Origin: Manis javanica
Taxonomy: Eukaryota > Chordata > Mammalia > Pholidota > Manidae
Assembly (NCBI RefSeq): GCF_040802235.1
Contig: NC_133158.1
Coordinates: forward strand, 37,204,001-37,268,000
Length of the DNA stretch: 64,000 nt
Direction: 5' to 3'
Within the stretch, counting starts at the first letter, position 1; the number at the start of each line of letters is the position of its first letter. The notes beneath the pieces were generated by a model that saw nothing but the letters and a program-made list of their open reading frames with translations, did not search any database and was not told the DNA's origin. Of this stretch, positions 43,974 through 55,420 are shown one piece after another. The translations under genes and the position numbers were made by a program.

Positions 43974-44810
43974 CTGTATGATGACAAGAAAAGAAGGGTG
44001 ACTGTCACCGGGGCATAAGGAGGGCATCTGATGAGAGCATCAGTAGGAACACTTGGAGAAGCTAGAAGGTGCAGGATAGGTGTAGGTTTGCGACAGCTAA
44101 GTGGGAGTGATACACCCAGACCCTCTGCAAGGTGGCATGCCCAGGACCCAGCCCAAGGTTCACAAATCCAGATGCCTCAGGGACAAAGCAAAGAATGTCT
44201 CAGGGAGAGGTCAGGCGTGACACCCAGGAAGTAGGGACTGTGTCGAGGAGGCCAGACTGCCCAGGGCCCACCCCAGCTAGAGGCTTCCAATGGCAAACTT
44301 GTTTGTGCTGTTCTGCAGGCCAAACGAAAATATGCCTATGGGCTGACGTGCAGCCGACAGCTTGGACCCACTCTCCCTTCCGTCTGTGTTGGCGGGTGTG
44401 AGCGCTGACTTGGCATGCATTTGCACCAGGCAGGGACTGAGGAGAGCAGAGGCAGCTGCACGTGCAGGGCTGGGCACTGGGAAGCATGCAGGGACAGCAC
44501 AGCTCAGGCACCAACTCTCAGCCACTATTCTAAGCAGTGAGAAGGCCAAGGGTGGCAGCTGTAGCGCCTCAACAAAACCAGGCCAGGGCACCAAGCTTTT
44601 CCAAGGCTTTTCCCTCTGCCTGCAGTGTGCTGAGACCACCTGTGGCAGGGCTGGGAGGTGTGCAGCCCAACAGTGCAGCTGGGGTTCCGCATGCTGGAGA
44701 GGAGCCTCACATGTGGAGGGGCAGACCCTCCCTGCACTCTGTGCAGCCAGGGTGACTGGGCTCCGCAGGGAAAGGTGCAGCCCCAAGGCCCACATGCATC
44801 CCAACTCTAC
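43974..44810 (-). other. PODXL2: PODXL2 intron 3
   Basis: About 840 bases. I see no repeat or extra exon. The open frame of exon 3 runs on into it on the gene strand (about 180 codons past the donor), which is read-through of the reading frame and not evidence of coding. Confidence 0.8.
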
Positions 44811-45577
44811 CTGAGTAGAATCCCAGGGTATTCTGGACTGAACTTCAGCAGCCTGCCCTTCTTGGGGCTGCTGGCTGAGGTCTTCTTGCCCCACAGTAGC
44901 AGAGGAAGGTGTCAGTTCCATGCTTCGGGGGGCCAGTGGGAAAGGGGCTGAGTCTCCAGGATAGAGGGAGTCTTCGTCGGGGGCCTCAGCCCCGCTGGGA
45001 GCTTCCGTTAGAGGGAATGAAGCCAAGGATGGCGCCTCCCCTTGCTTGCCCGCCAACCCCGTGGCTCCCACGGTGGCCTCCTCACTCGCCTCCTGAGGGG
45101 CTTCAAACTCTACCCCATGCCCTGTGGCCGGCAGCACTGTGCCCCCTGCCTCCCGGCTGACGACGTCCTGACCCCCCAGGGTCACTGTACCGGGGGTGAC
45201 AGAGGGTGGTAACAGGCTGGGCTCCATGCTGCTTCCCACCTCCACACCAGAGTAAGCGTGGTCCCCAGAATCTTCATGCCTGTGTTTGGAGGCCCCTGGG
45301 GCCTGGCTGCTGCTGGTGGGAGCAAAGTCATGGGCCTGAGTTTGAGCTGCTTCCTGGGGTCCACTCACAGGCAGCAGTCCCTCCTCCGCCTCCTCTTCCC
45401 TCTCCACCGCCTCCTTCTGCTCCTCCTCCTCTTCTTCCTCCTCTCTGGGACCCATATGCCAGGGCGGCTCCACCAGGTTCATCTTGGGCAAGGGAGATGG
45501 GGGGCTTGGCATCTCCTGGCCCTGGCTGGTGTCTTCTATGGGGCCCGCCTTCTCAGTCAAGTCTGGAAAAACATAGT
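44811..45577 (-). CDS. PODXL2: PODXL2 exon 3 (mucin-like, acidic)
   Basis: The exon completes an Asp codon and gives 255 residues from YVFPDLTEKAGPIEDTSQ to SRIPWDSTQ. It holds an uninterrupted E8 run and a second Glu-rich stretch, coded by GAG/GAA triplets near 45385-45450, then a Ser/Thr/Pro-rich part suited to O-glycosylation. The Tyr at the start corresponds to one of the two sulfated tyrosines described in human endoglycan. The acceptor is CCCTTAG and the donor is GTAGAG. Human is recalled to have a longer Glu run, so length varies here. Confidence 0.96.
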
Positions 45578-45957
45578 CTAAGGGACAGAAACACAAAGTT
45601 CACTCACTAGTTCCATCACTCACTGGTGGGTTCAGTATTCACTGAGCTGATGATATAAAAGAGCCCTGAGGCCCACAGGAAGGTAGGGGGGTGAGATAAC
45701 TGGTCCCTCTAGAAAGGAGGGGGAAGCAAGGCTGGATGGGGACCAGGGGCCAGCTGTGGGGAAAGGGGCCATGCTAATCCTCGTTTCCTTTATAATACCC
45801 ACACGACTATTATGCAGCTAAAATCCCATGAACACAGGAGTGGATAAAGTATAGGGAAAGTTGTGTGCCTGTGCCCCTCAGACACAGCCATTGTTAACAG
45901 TTTGATCTTCTCTAGTGTTTTTATAATGTGCTTGTATTTCCTCATCTGGGCATTTCA

Positions 45958-45994
45958 CCAAGAAGACCCCATAACAACCATGGGGTCTTCTTGG
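45958..45994. repeat. Perfect inverted repeat, 15-bp arms, 7-base loop
   Basis: CCAAGAAGACCCCAT, loop AACAACC, then ATGGGGTCTTCTTGG. The arms are exact complements. It can form a stable hairpin in either strand's RNA. Confidence 0.95.
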
Positions 45995-46879
45995 CAAAAT
46001 CCCCTAATGAAGTCTGAGAATGCTCTGATCACAGGAACAGAGGAGACCCATAGACTATGACCCCTGTTCCTCAGCTATGCTCTTATTCTGTAATGTAAAA
46101 GAGGCAAGGTGAGCTAGAGAGAGGCCAGGGGCTGAGCCCAGAGGTTTCTAGAGACTTCCAGAACTTACAGGGTCACTGCTGGCAGTGGGAGAGGGAATTT
46201 CTATTCTCCATGCTATTCCTCGGAATTTCATTTTGAAGCAGGGAATCTGGCAGACCTCCTAGAGACCAGGACATTTTCTGGCTCTTCAGTGAAACTTAGG
46301 CCTCTTCAGGATAACAACATACAGAAATTACAGACCAGCTATGCTGCAAATTCACTCGAAATAACACAAGTCATATCCAGGTAGCAACTTTTATTGGCTG
46401 CCATTTTGTCTCAGAATAATAAATATCAAAGACAGTTTTAAAATATTCTTCATAAATGAGAGGTGGGAATAACTTAAGGTGGTGAACTGAGCCTACTCAT
46501 TGTCCTCCTTCTCCTCCAAAATTCCTGTCAAATGAAGGAAATTTTTTTCACTGTCAAAATGAAAGTTTCGAAGGTTTAGATAAATTTTATGGGAACATGG
46601 AAAGCAGATGAGATCACAGGAACAGATAACCCCTCAGCCAAAATAAACATAAGAACGATAGCAGTGTAGGAAGAAGGTGTCTTAGCAATGAGGGAGAACT
46701 CTGTGCATTAGCAAGGAGGCAGAACACAGACCTTTCATGGAACAGAAGATAATTTGTAAGTTCTAATTATTATCCTCAGAAAGACCCAAAGATATTACAT
46801 CCCTAAAATAAGAATAATCTAATAAGAAAATCAACTAATCTTTTAAAAAGTTCTTTGAAGCTTAAATTCAGTTGTTGAA

Positions 46880-47640
46880 ATGTAAAAATTCAACAGAATG
46901 GCTGGAATAAAAAGTCAAGGAAAGGTCTACAGAGCAAAAGCAAAGAGAGAAAAGTTAAGATATAGACAACCAATGTGAGAAGTCTAGAAATATGACTTCC
47001 AAAAAGAACCAATAAAATGGAGAGAATAAACAGCCAAACAAAGAAAGTTTCCCAGGCCTGGCAGTTAGCATGAATCTTCATACTGAAAGGGCATATAAGC
47101 AAGATAAATGATAAAAGACACACCTGGCCTATTCTCATGACATTTCAGAATTCTAAGGGATGAGAGAAGATCCTAAAAGCTCTCAGAGAAAAGAAAAAAA
47201 ACCGGTCACCTATAAAGGAACAAGAAACAGAGTATCAAATTATCATCAAACTTCTAATTAATAACAGTAGATTGCAGGAAAGGAATTGAAAATTGCATTA
47301 AAAATTGTAAGCCTATTTTAAGCTTGGAATTTTATACCCAACTAAACTATCATTACAAAATAAAGACATTTTCAGACATGTAAGGACTTTAATGGTTTTA
47401 CTATCCATAGATTCTGAGAGAGTTACTTAAGGAAGTTATCAAGAAATCCAAAAAAGAAGACATGGGAAATAAAGAAATATGAGAGAAATGTCATGAGAAT
47501 AAATCTCGGGATGGAAGATGGACAGCAGGACTAGACAGCAAGTGTTCAAATCAGAACAAGGATCCAGAGGGTTCTGAGAAGAAATATTACATGGAAAATA
47601 GATTTTCTATAAGAAAACATATAATTTTTAGAAGCTGAAT
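46880..47640 (+). repeat. Ancient L1/HAL1-type fragment
   Basis: It is A-rich on +, with GCTTGGAATTTTATACCCAA, TAAAGACATTTTCAGACATG and AGAGTTACTTAAGGAAG, phrases from old L1. It is strongly diverged; edges approximate. Confidence 0.65.
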
Positions 47641-48849
47641 GATCTTAGTGATAATTGAAAGCCTATTATATGTAAAAGAATACTAAAACATCCTACCCAT
47701 CCCATTTTTGTTAATTATACCCCTTTTGAATAGCAGAGACATACCAACTTGAGTTCTCTCCCTGCTCTTCCCCCGTGTATACACTGTGGGAAAGCTCCCT
47801 ATTCCCCATGCAAAGCAGCGAGTCGTGTCCATGGGAGAGGCCTGCTGGTGCAACAGTGACCACAGAACTGCTGAAGAGACCCACACCAGTCTCTAAATAT
47901 GAGCGGCCTAGTATTACCCTTATAACTGTGAAAGAACAATGAAGACTCACAGGACACTTGAGGACAGCCAGGCTCATGAAGAGGCATAAAGGTGAGCAAA
48001 AGCAGAGCATCTGACCTCTAAGGGAAGAGTTCATCTAGTAAACAAAAGAGAACTTAGAAAAACTTATTAACACCTTCAGAGAGATTCAAGAGGAAATTAC
48101 ACCCACAAATTAAGTATATAAAAGAATAAAAATATGTCACTTCAAATAATTTTATAATAGATCTGTTTAAACTGAAATTCAATGCATTAAAATGTAATGG
48201 AAATGGGCTGGATGACCATTCATGGGAACACTATGCAACACAATGTCAGATGGGTACTTGGGAAATGCAGCATATAAAATCCCTTACAGTCCTGAGACTT
48301 CAGGATTAAATGAACCTGGCAGCACTGTGCAAAAATCAAATGAAGGAGATTAATGAAATTGGAAAAAAGAAAGGCGCATTACAATGGTTCAGGTGAGGGA
48401 AACGTAGGTGATGACACTGGAAATGAGAGATGAATGGATTCTAGAGATGACCCAGAGGCAGAACTGATCAAATGCATGAGTTGACTAGCTAACAGGAAGA
48501 AGTGAGTGCTCTAGCTGATCATGACAGCAAGCATGACATTAAAAGAAATGGTGGGGCTAGAGGAAAATGCACTGGAAATGCTCAAGAGACACTTGAAATA
48601 GCCAAGAGATTAGATGGAGCCTGGGATGTGGCAGGAATGTGGTGGGTGGCAATGCAGAACCGGCAGGCAGAATCCCACGGGATGCAGGAGTTCCCGAGGG
48701 CAAGCAGACCAACACCAGCCCTCTACTCAATCTGATGCTGACTTCCCCAAAGTTGGGGTCTCTGCACCTCCAGAGAGAGCCTGGTTCCTAATAGAATCTG
48801 CTCAGCTGCTATGTCCCGTAAGCTGGCCAAGAGTACTCACACTGTGGAT

Positions 48850-49010
48850 GACAAGATCTGGGAGCCAGAAGACTTAGCCGGCAACTTACTTGTCAAAGCA
48901 ATGGTCAGCCCCTTGGCTTCTTGAGCTTCAGTTTTTCATATAACAAGTGAGGGTGCTGGAACAGCTGATTTCCAAGGTTCTTTCTAGCACTGATATTCTA
49001 TGCTTTGGAG
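48850..49010 (+). repeat. MIR fragment
   Basis: It has the MIR order GGGAGCCAGAAGACTTAGCC, CTTCTTGAGCTTCAGTTTTT, then AGGTTCTTTCTAGCACTGAT. Diverged. Confidence 0.7.
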
Positions 49011-49544
49011 ACAGTTTGGATAAATGTGCCTTGCACACCAATGGCGTTAAAAACAACTCATCTACAGTCTAAAATAAGAATAAAGTAAGATTCATGAGAT
49101 TACAAACTCTCATTGACAGGCAAGGTGATTTTCTTCATCTCTATGTTCCCAGCACCTAACACAGTGCCTGGCCCAGAGGAGAAAGGAGAGGAATGTGTGT
49201 TGACTGAACTCTTGACTCCCATCTTCTGCCTCTTAGACCCAGAACCTATCCCCTTTGGGGAGAGAAAAGAGCCTCCATCATGACCCAAACTTCCCCGTTT
49301 GCTGTCCTCCTGTCCCCCTAAATGTGATCACTTCCAAAGACTCAGCCCTTGACACACCATTTCTGCACTGATTGCAAAGACTTCATCTATTGCCTCTATG
49401 CTAATGGCCTCCAAATTTACATCTCCACCAAGGCCTCACCCTTGTCCAGTTTCTTCCCTTGACACATCACTAACAATGCTCCGTGATGCTTGGAATCAGC
49501 AGGATTTTTTCCTGCTTTTTAACCACCTCTCATAATCCTAAATT

Positions 49545-49690
49545 ATTTCTTTTCCTTAGTTCTACTGCTTATCAACTATATGGCCTTGGACATGGTACTT
49601 AACCGCTATGCGTCTGCTCTTCCTTCTCTGTAGAATAATAACGGCACCTAGCACTGGTATATCATGGACACTGTGGGGCTTCTGCCAGAC
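49545..49690 (+). repeat. MIR fragment
   Basis: TCTACTGCTTATCAACTATA, TGGCCTTGGACATGGTACTT, then TAGAATAATAACGGCACCTA. Confidence 0.65.
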
Positions 49691-50339
49691 CTTACTAATT
49701 TTTGTTATTCTCCCACCTCCTCCTCCTGTTATTAACATCGTTAAAGGCATTATTATATTGTAAAATCATAAAAAGGAAAATAGTACCATTCTGGAAGTCT
49801 GCTCCACAGGCTGAGGAGCAGGATAAGCACTGAGTGATAAGCCCAAGAGAATCCACAACAGGATTCTGGGCAGGTATTTATGCAATATACACATATGTGG
49901 GCAGGGCAGGAAAGGATGGATCTATTGCCAAGTCTAGACGGATCTGAATATCAGAAATGCCTACACCAGAAACAAGAATTTAATGCAAGGCCCAGCGGGG
50001 GCACAGACTAGGAACCAAGGGTGTGTGGGGAAGTGGGACATGAGCAGCTGTGGGACAGACCCCCATGGGATGACAACGGGGTCCTAGGAGAGTGGTTAGA
50101 GGGACTGATCCAAACCTGAATGTGGAACTAGCGAGCAAGTAAACCAAGCTTTATCCAAGAGGACAGCCATGGTCTGATGAACTCTGAAGATGCAATGGCA
50201 TGTCTATGACACTCCTGCCAGAAATGCAGACCCTGAATTTAATCCCTGGCAGACATGAGACACACCCAAGCCCCTCTCCTTCAAAAATGTCAAGGTCATG
50301 AAAGACAAAGAAAGACTGGAGAATTTTCCACAATAGAAG

Positions 50340-50755
50340 AGACAAATGAGGCATGACAACTAAATGTATTTCGTGATCCTGTAGTGAACTGGGAAACAAA
50401 TCCTTTTGTTTCTTTCCCTAAAAAGGACACTACTGGGAACACTTGCCCAAGTCTGAATACAGTATGTAACATTGCATCAACACCAACTGCCTGAGTTTGA
50501 GTACTGTCCTGTGGTTTTGGAAACGAATGTCTTTGTTCTTAAGAAGTACACACTGAAGAGTGTGGGTAAACGAGAATTGTGTCTGCATGGTTTAGAAAAC
50601 ATTACATGTCTATACACTATATACACAAATACAGGGAATTTTTTTAAATGTGGCAAAATGTTAACGAAGGGGGGGATCTGAGTGAGGGGTACATGGGAAT
50701 TACCCTTGCAAGTATTCTGTAACTTTGAAATTCTTAAAAAATACGGAGTTACAGA
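50340..50755 (+). repeat. L1 3'UTR fragment
   Basis: It begins GAGGCATGACAACTAAATGT and has GGACACTACTGGGAACACTT, GTGAGGGGTACATGGGAATT and ends ATTCTGTAACTTTGAAATTC. Same family type as 41005-41365. Confidence 0.8.
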
Positions 50756-50774
50756 GGGAAGCACTTCACAGGCT

Positions 50775-50864
50775 GGTGGCTTTAATGGGAAACAAAATCT
50801 TCCCTTGAGCCCTGGGGAAAATCAGGTCTCCAAATCACAGACTTGGGGTATTTTATACTAGAGC
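50775..50864 (+). repeat. 90-bp direct duplication, copy 1
   Basis: It aligns without gaps to 51541-51630 with 7 mismatches in 90 (about 92% identity). It shares AGGGAAACAAAATCTTCCC-like text and ends GGGTATTTTATACTAGAGC in both copies. Not a repeat family I recognise. Confidence 0.9.
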
Positions 50865-51540
50865 TACCAGAGGAGAAGAGAGACAAGGCGGGGCCAGGGC
50901 AGGCCACCCGGGACTAAGAGCCCCAAGAGGAAGGGACACAGATGCCAGGAGACAGGCGAGCAATCGTGGACGGGCTGTGCCCAGGAAGGGTGACCAGGCT
51001 TCCAGGCACTTGCGACACTGAGAGGAGGTCTCAGTAGTCACTAGGAGGGGAAAAGGAGTAAGCTGGCAACAGAGGAGGATGCCCCTCCTGGCCCATCTTC
51101 TTCCTGGACTGGGGGCAGTAGGGTCCCACAAGCCTGAGCACCTGTCTGGGGTGAGGATGAACCTGCAGAGCACTCTGTATACACCCCACATCTGGACACA
51201 GGCATGAACAAGCAGAGATATCCGGGAGACATGTTCAAGACTGTAAGAGCCAGTCAAAGCCTGTCCCTGTCCCCAAGACGGTAAGACAGCCGGACACTGA
51301 AGAGATGCAAAGCCCCACAGCCCAGGCCAGGCCCTCCATGGGGGGTGCTCCGGCTTGGCCCCAAAGCATGGGGGTGGGGGCCGGTCAAAGAGTGGCTAAG
51401 CTGCAAGGGGACTCAGAAGACAGCTGATTCAGTCCCCACACTGTCCATGAGAGACACCAGCGCGCCACCCAGGACCTGGTCCTCCGCCTCGCCTCCCAGG
51501 CAAAGCCAGACAACAGCGCTGTGATGTCACAGCGCCCCCT

Positions 51541-51630
51541 GGTGGGTTTAAAGGGAAACAAAATCTTCCCTCGAACCCTGGGGAATATCAGGTCTCGAAA
51601 TCACAGACTTAGGGTATTTTATACTAGAGC
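51541..51630 (+). repeat. 90-bp direct duplication, copy 2
   Basis: Second copy of the unit at 50775-50864, 766 bases further on in the same orientation. Sequence on either side of the two copies differs. Confidence 0.9.
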
Positions 51631-51639
51631 ACCCGTAAG

Positions 51640-51740
51640 ATCATCATCCCCATCCTACAGACGAGGAAAGAGAGGCCCAGAGAGAGGAGGGTACCTGCTC
51701 CATGTCGTGACGATAGACTTACCATCGTTGCAGAGCTGTA
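51640..51740 (-). repeat. MIR fragment, antisense
   Basis: ATCATCCCCATCCTACAGAC, then GAGGAAAGAGAGGCCCAGAG, the complement of MIR. Confidence 0.65.
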
Positions 51741-52609
51741 AAACAGGGCTTGTGTGTGTTCTTTCACGATACCTCAGGGGTAAAAGGGCCTCCCCATTTT
51801 CTTGGTTGTCCCTGTTCAGCTTTCTTTCCTGGGGCTAAACAACCATAATGATTCCTTTTCCCAGTCCTTCCCATTGTCATTATTCTTCTCTTGTGAAAAC
51901 TGGATTTGCCACAGTTTTAAGAGTCACCTCAAAATTAGAGTTGGGTACACGATAAATATTTGCTAAATGAATCATTGGAGATCACTGAACAAGATTCACT
52001 AACTCGAGGTTAACTGATGCAAAATGCAAGGTGAGATTTCCTGACTCTCTCGCACATCACTGGAGCTGATCACAGCGCTTAGGCTGCATTCTCCTCACTG
52101 AGGTGATGGGGCGGCTCAGAGGCAGCTGGAGGTCACTTTGATGAAGCTCCAGCGTCCAGACAGCTTTTTTTTCTCCAGGCCTTTTTTTTTTTCTTTTAAT
52201 CTCACTATGGGGCTGGCTTTTGTTCCCTAAATAGATCATGTTGCATTTTCTTTCCCTCTTATATTTCATCAGTTTTGTAAGTCTCTTTGCCCAATTTATC
52301 AAGGTCACCCTGGACTTTGTATCTGCCTTCCAGGGTAGCTATAATCTCATGGATGACCTTTGGCATCAGCTGAAATATTAATGCACTGATTCCCCTGTTT
52401 AAGACATGGAATTAAAACAGGCATCAGGGCTAGTGGCTTTGTAAGATCATAAATGTCCCTTCAGGTTAATGTCCAATCACTGATAATTGTCCCCCGAGTA
52501 CAACACTCAAGCCAGTTATTCAACCACGTGTTAATACAAAAACACTCAAAGAATTCACAGATTTGTATAAAACAAAAGTGCAAGGAAAGAAGCTTTCAGT
52601 ATAATTAAC

Positions 52610-53300
52610 AATGACTTTTTAATGGTCAACCTCAGTGGTCATCAAGGAAATGTAAATTAAACAAGATAATAAATTTTTTGGACTACGAACTTGACGATCT
52701 ATGTATGTATTTAAAGATACCACCCAGTATATTGTTTAAATGCAGGAAACAGGCACTCAGTCTGCTGCTGATGGGAACAGAGATCGGGCCACATTTTGGA
52801 GGAGGGAGCAAGACAAATGAAAAGCTTTAAAAACAAACACTCTGAAACTACAATTTCACTTCAAGAAATGCACCCTAAGGAAACAATTAAGGATGTTCAT
52901 GACAATTTGGTTTTAAGGATTCCCATCTTGGCACAGTTCACGTTACAAAAGACTGGAACCAATCTAGCTTCTTCCCGGGGGGGACTGACTAGAGAAATGG
53001 GAGCCCACCCATGCATGGGGTGCTGTGTCAACCTTAGAACTAAGGTTTGGCGAACTGCATTTGCTGGCTTGGAAAAATGCTGGTGAAACTGCAAGATATG
53101 AACTGTGATTTCATTTTTAATTAGAGCATATTTTATGTACTTCCCATATGGAAAAAAGTCAAGAAAGATATATGACAAAATGTTAATGTTAAACTTGTGA
53201 ACTCTGGAGGATGGGATTACCAGCGGTTTTTATTTTCCTCTAATGTGTTTGCATTTTCTAATTTTCATATAATGATATCTATTACCAGCATAAAACAAAA
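52610..53300 (+). repeat. Ancient L1M 3' fragment
   Basis: CTCAGTGGTCATCAAGGAAA, ATTTCACTTCAAGAAATGCA, TAAGGAAACAATTAAGGATG and ATGACAAAATGTTAATG occur in L1M4/L1ME order. It is antisense to PODXL2. Confidence 0.75.
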
Positions 53301-53529
53301 ATATTGGGTATTTTTAGTGTGTATCCACATGAAAGTACTTCTGTCAGCTGGGCTTCCTCTTATAAAACATGCCTGATGTGTGTACTGTGCCCCAGCAGGT
53401 CAAATCATTCTATAGAAGATAAAATTTCAACAAGGATTTGCTGTACAAAGACCTTTTCAGGTCCTGCAAGACAGCTGCTTTGATGATATGGCTTCTAAAA
53501 ATGCAATAGTAATTAAAACACCTAATGAA

Positions 53530-53760
53530 TGCTTTCATAAAGAGAAGGTGGTGGATCTTGAAGTAGAAATCTCAGATTTGAAATTCAGCTCTGCCACTTA
53601 TTACCTGTGTAATTTAGTGCTTTTAACCCTCTCTAAGCCAGTTTCCTTAGCTATAAAACAGTGACACCAATCATGCCTGCTTTTACAGAATTCGTCAGGT
53701 TGCGGAGATGTAAAAAAAATTAGGTGAAAAGGATGCATAAAAATCTAAGCACTTTCTGAA
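53530..53760 (+). repeat. MIR SINE
   Basis: TTCAGCTCTGCCACTTATTA, CCTGTGTAATTTAGTGC, CTAAGCCAGTTTCCTTAGCT, then AAAACAGTGACACCAATCAT. Confidence 0.85.
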
Positions 53761-54141
53761 TGTTCCTTACTCAAGTGCATTGTGGCTTATGCCCCACCAT
53801 CATTTCCTTCCCTTTTCTGTTACTGGCACTTCAGTACTCCTTTCAGGATGCAGGAGAGTGGGGCTCCACCCCCCAGCTTCAGGGGCACAAGACCTAGCCT
53901 GGGCCAGTCAGAGAACTCCATCCCTCTGCCATCAGGATTGGTTCAGAGACAGGCTCTTGACCCAGACCAGACTCACAAGCCTCCATCCTGAGACAAGTGC
54001 TGGGGAAGTGGCTGGGATTGCAAAGTGAAAGGAGATGACAACAGACCTACCAGGGGCTCTCTAAGCCACCACAGGGACAATCTGCCTAAGAATGAAGCCA
54101 GAAAGGGCGGGCAAAGCACTCAGGAGCCCAGCAGGTTCTGA

Positions 54142-54165
54142 CCCCCACCCCCCCTCCCACCCCCC
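54142..54165 (-). other. G-quadruplex motif on PODXL2 strand (C-rich on +)
   Basis: C-runs of 5, 7, 3 and 6 separated by single bases on +. On the PODXL2 transcript strand this is four G-runs with one-base loops. A CCACCCCACCCCACCGCACC stretch continues the C-rich bias downstream. Confidence 0.8.
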
Positions 54166-54949
54166 GGTTCAATACCTGGACCACCCCACCCCACCGCACC
54201 CCTGCAGCTGGGAACCGACCCTGGGCTCACCACTTACTGAGCCAGTAAATGCCCCCTTTCCACACAGGCCTGTGAGTCTGAGTTGGGTTTCTAGCCCTTG
54301 CCAGCCCCAGAGAGTTCTCTCTTCTTGTAAATGACAAATCAGCTTGTTCCCTAGGAAAATTAAAACTGCAGGCAGAGGATTTTATTAGGGAGATTAGAAA
54401 ATGAAAGGGTGGAGGGCTACAGTAGGTGCAGGTCTTGGAATGAACAAGTAACCTGGAAAACTGTCCTTAATCATTAACAATTTTGCATGCATTTCATGGA
54501 TCTGGCTGTAAGTCGCCTTGATGCTAGCTGGTGGAGCAGCAACTTACATTCCATTTCTTTTTCCCTACTTTGTTGAGACCACTCTTTCCACCTGAAACGG
54601 CAGAGAATCATATTTTAAAGCTGGAAAAGACTTCAGGCTATCATTGCCATGGTCTCACAGACACAGAGACTGAAGCCAAGATTAGCAAAGGAACCCACCT
54701 GTGGCACTCGCGCTCATCATGGCCAGGCAGACACTTGCCTGCTGCTTTGCCCTGGACCCCGAGGGTCACTGCTACGGGAGGAGAAGGCAGGCAACAGCTC
54801 CAGCTCTTCTAGGCCCAACAGACTAAAAATGAGGGGTATAACAAAGTACCAGGGACAATGAAACGGCCTGGATTCCTCCCTAACACACACCATCGAGGAA
54901 CCCCCAGGGCAAGAACCCAGGCCACAGGGCATCACGGCTCAGGAGAGCT

Positions 54950-55130
54950 GATGGTAGGCTCTGCTCTGCCACACCTAAGCTGCGTGGGCTTAGGCAAAGC
55001 TCTCAACCTCTCTTGGCCTCAGTTTCCTCATTCATGATACAAAGATGGAACTGCTGTCTTGTGACCTCATGAACTGCTTGTGAAGTTCCAATGAGCTAAC
55101 CAAAGAGGAAATTCTATGAAAAAAATGCAT
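54950..55130 (+). repeat. MIR SINE
   Basis: CTCTGCTCTGCCACACCTAA, TCTCTTGGCCTCAGTTTCCT, then AGTTCCAATGAGCTAACC. Confidence 0.85.
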
Positions 55131-55189
55131 TATACATAATACAAGACATTATTGCCAGTCCCTGGTAAAGTCATGGAGCTGAGAGGCAA

Positions 55190-55420
55190 CATAACAGAAA
55201 GACTCAAAGGTCTGGTACCTGACAACTTGGGTTTGAATCCTGGTTCTCACGCTTAGCAGCTGGGCAGTTACCTAAACTCCCTGAAACTAAGGTTGTTCAC
55301 TGTCTCTTAGGAGAAACAAGATACACTTAAAAGTACCTGTGAAGATTAAAGGAGATAATATACTAAAAGTCCGAACAGTGCCTGGCACATACTAAGTGTT
55401 CAGCACATGGGCAGGAATCA
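55190..55420 (+). repeat. MIR SINE
   Basis: GACAACTTGGGTTTGAATCC, TGGTTCTCACGCTTAGCAGC, AAGATTAAAGGAGATAATAT, then CAGTGCCTGGCACATACTAA. Almost a complete element. Confidence 0.9.

Noticed and set aside
44277-44810. Continuation of the PODXL2 exon 3 frame into intron 3
   Set aside because: The residues after DSTQ do not resemble endoglycan, a good GTAGAG donor occurs at the expected point, and exon 4 continues the protein in phase.
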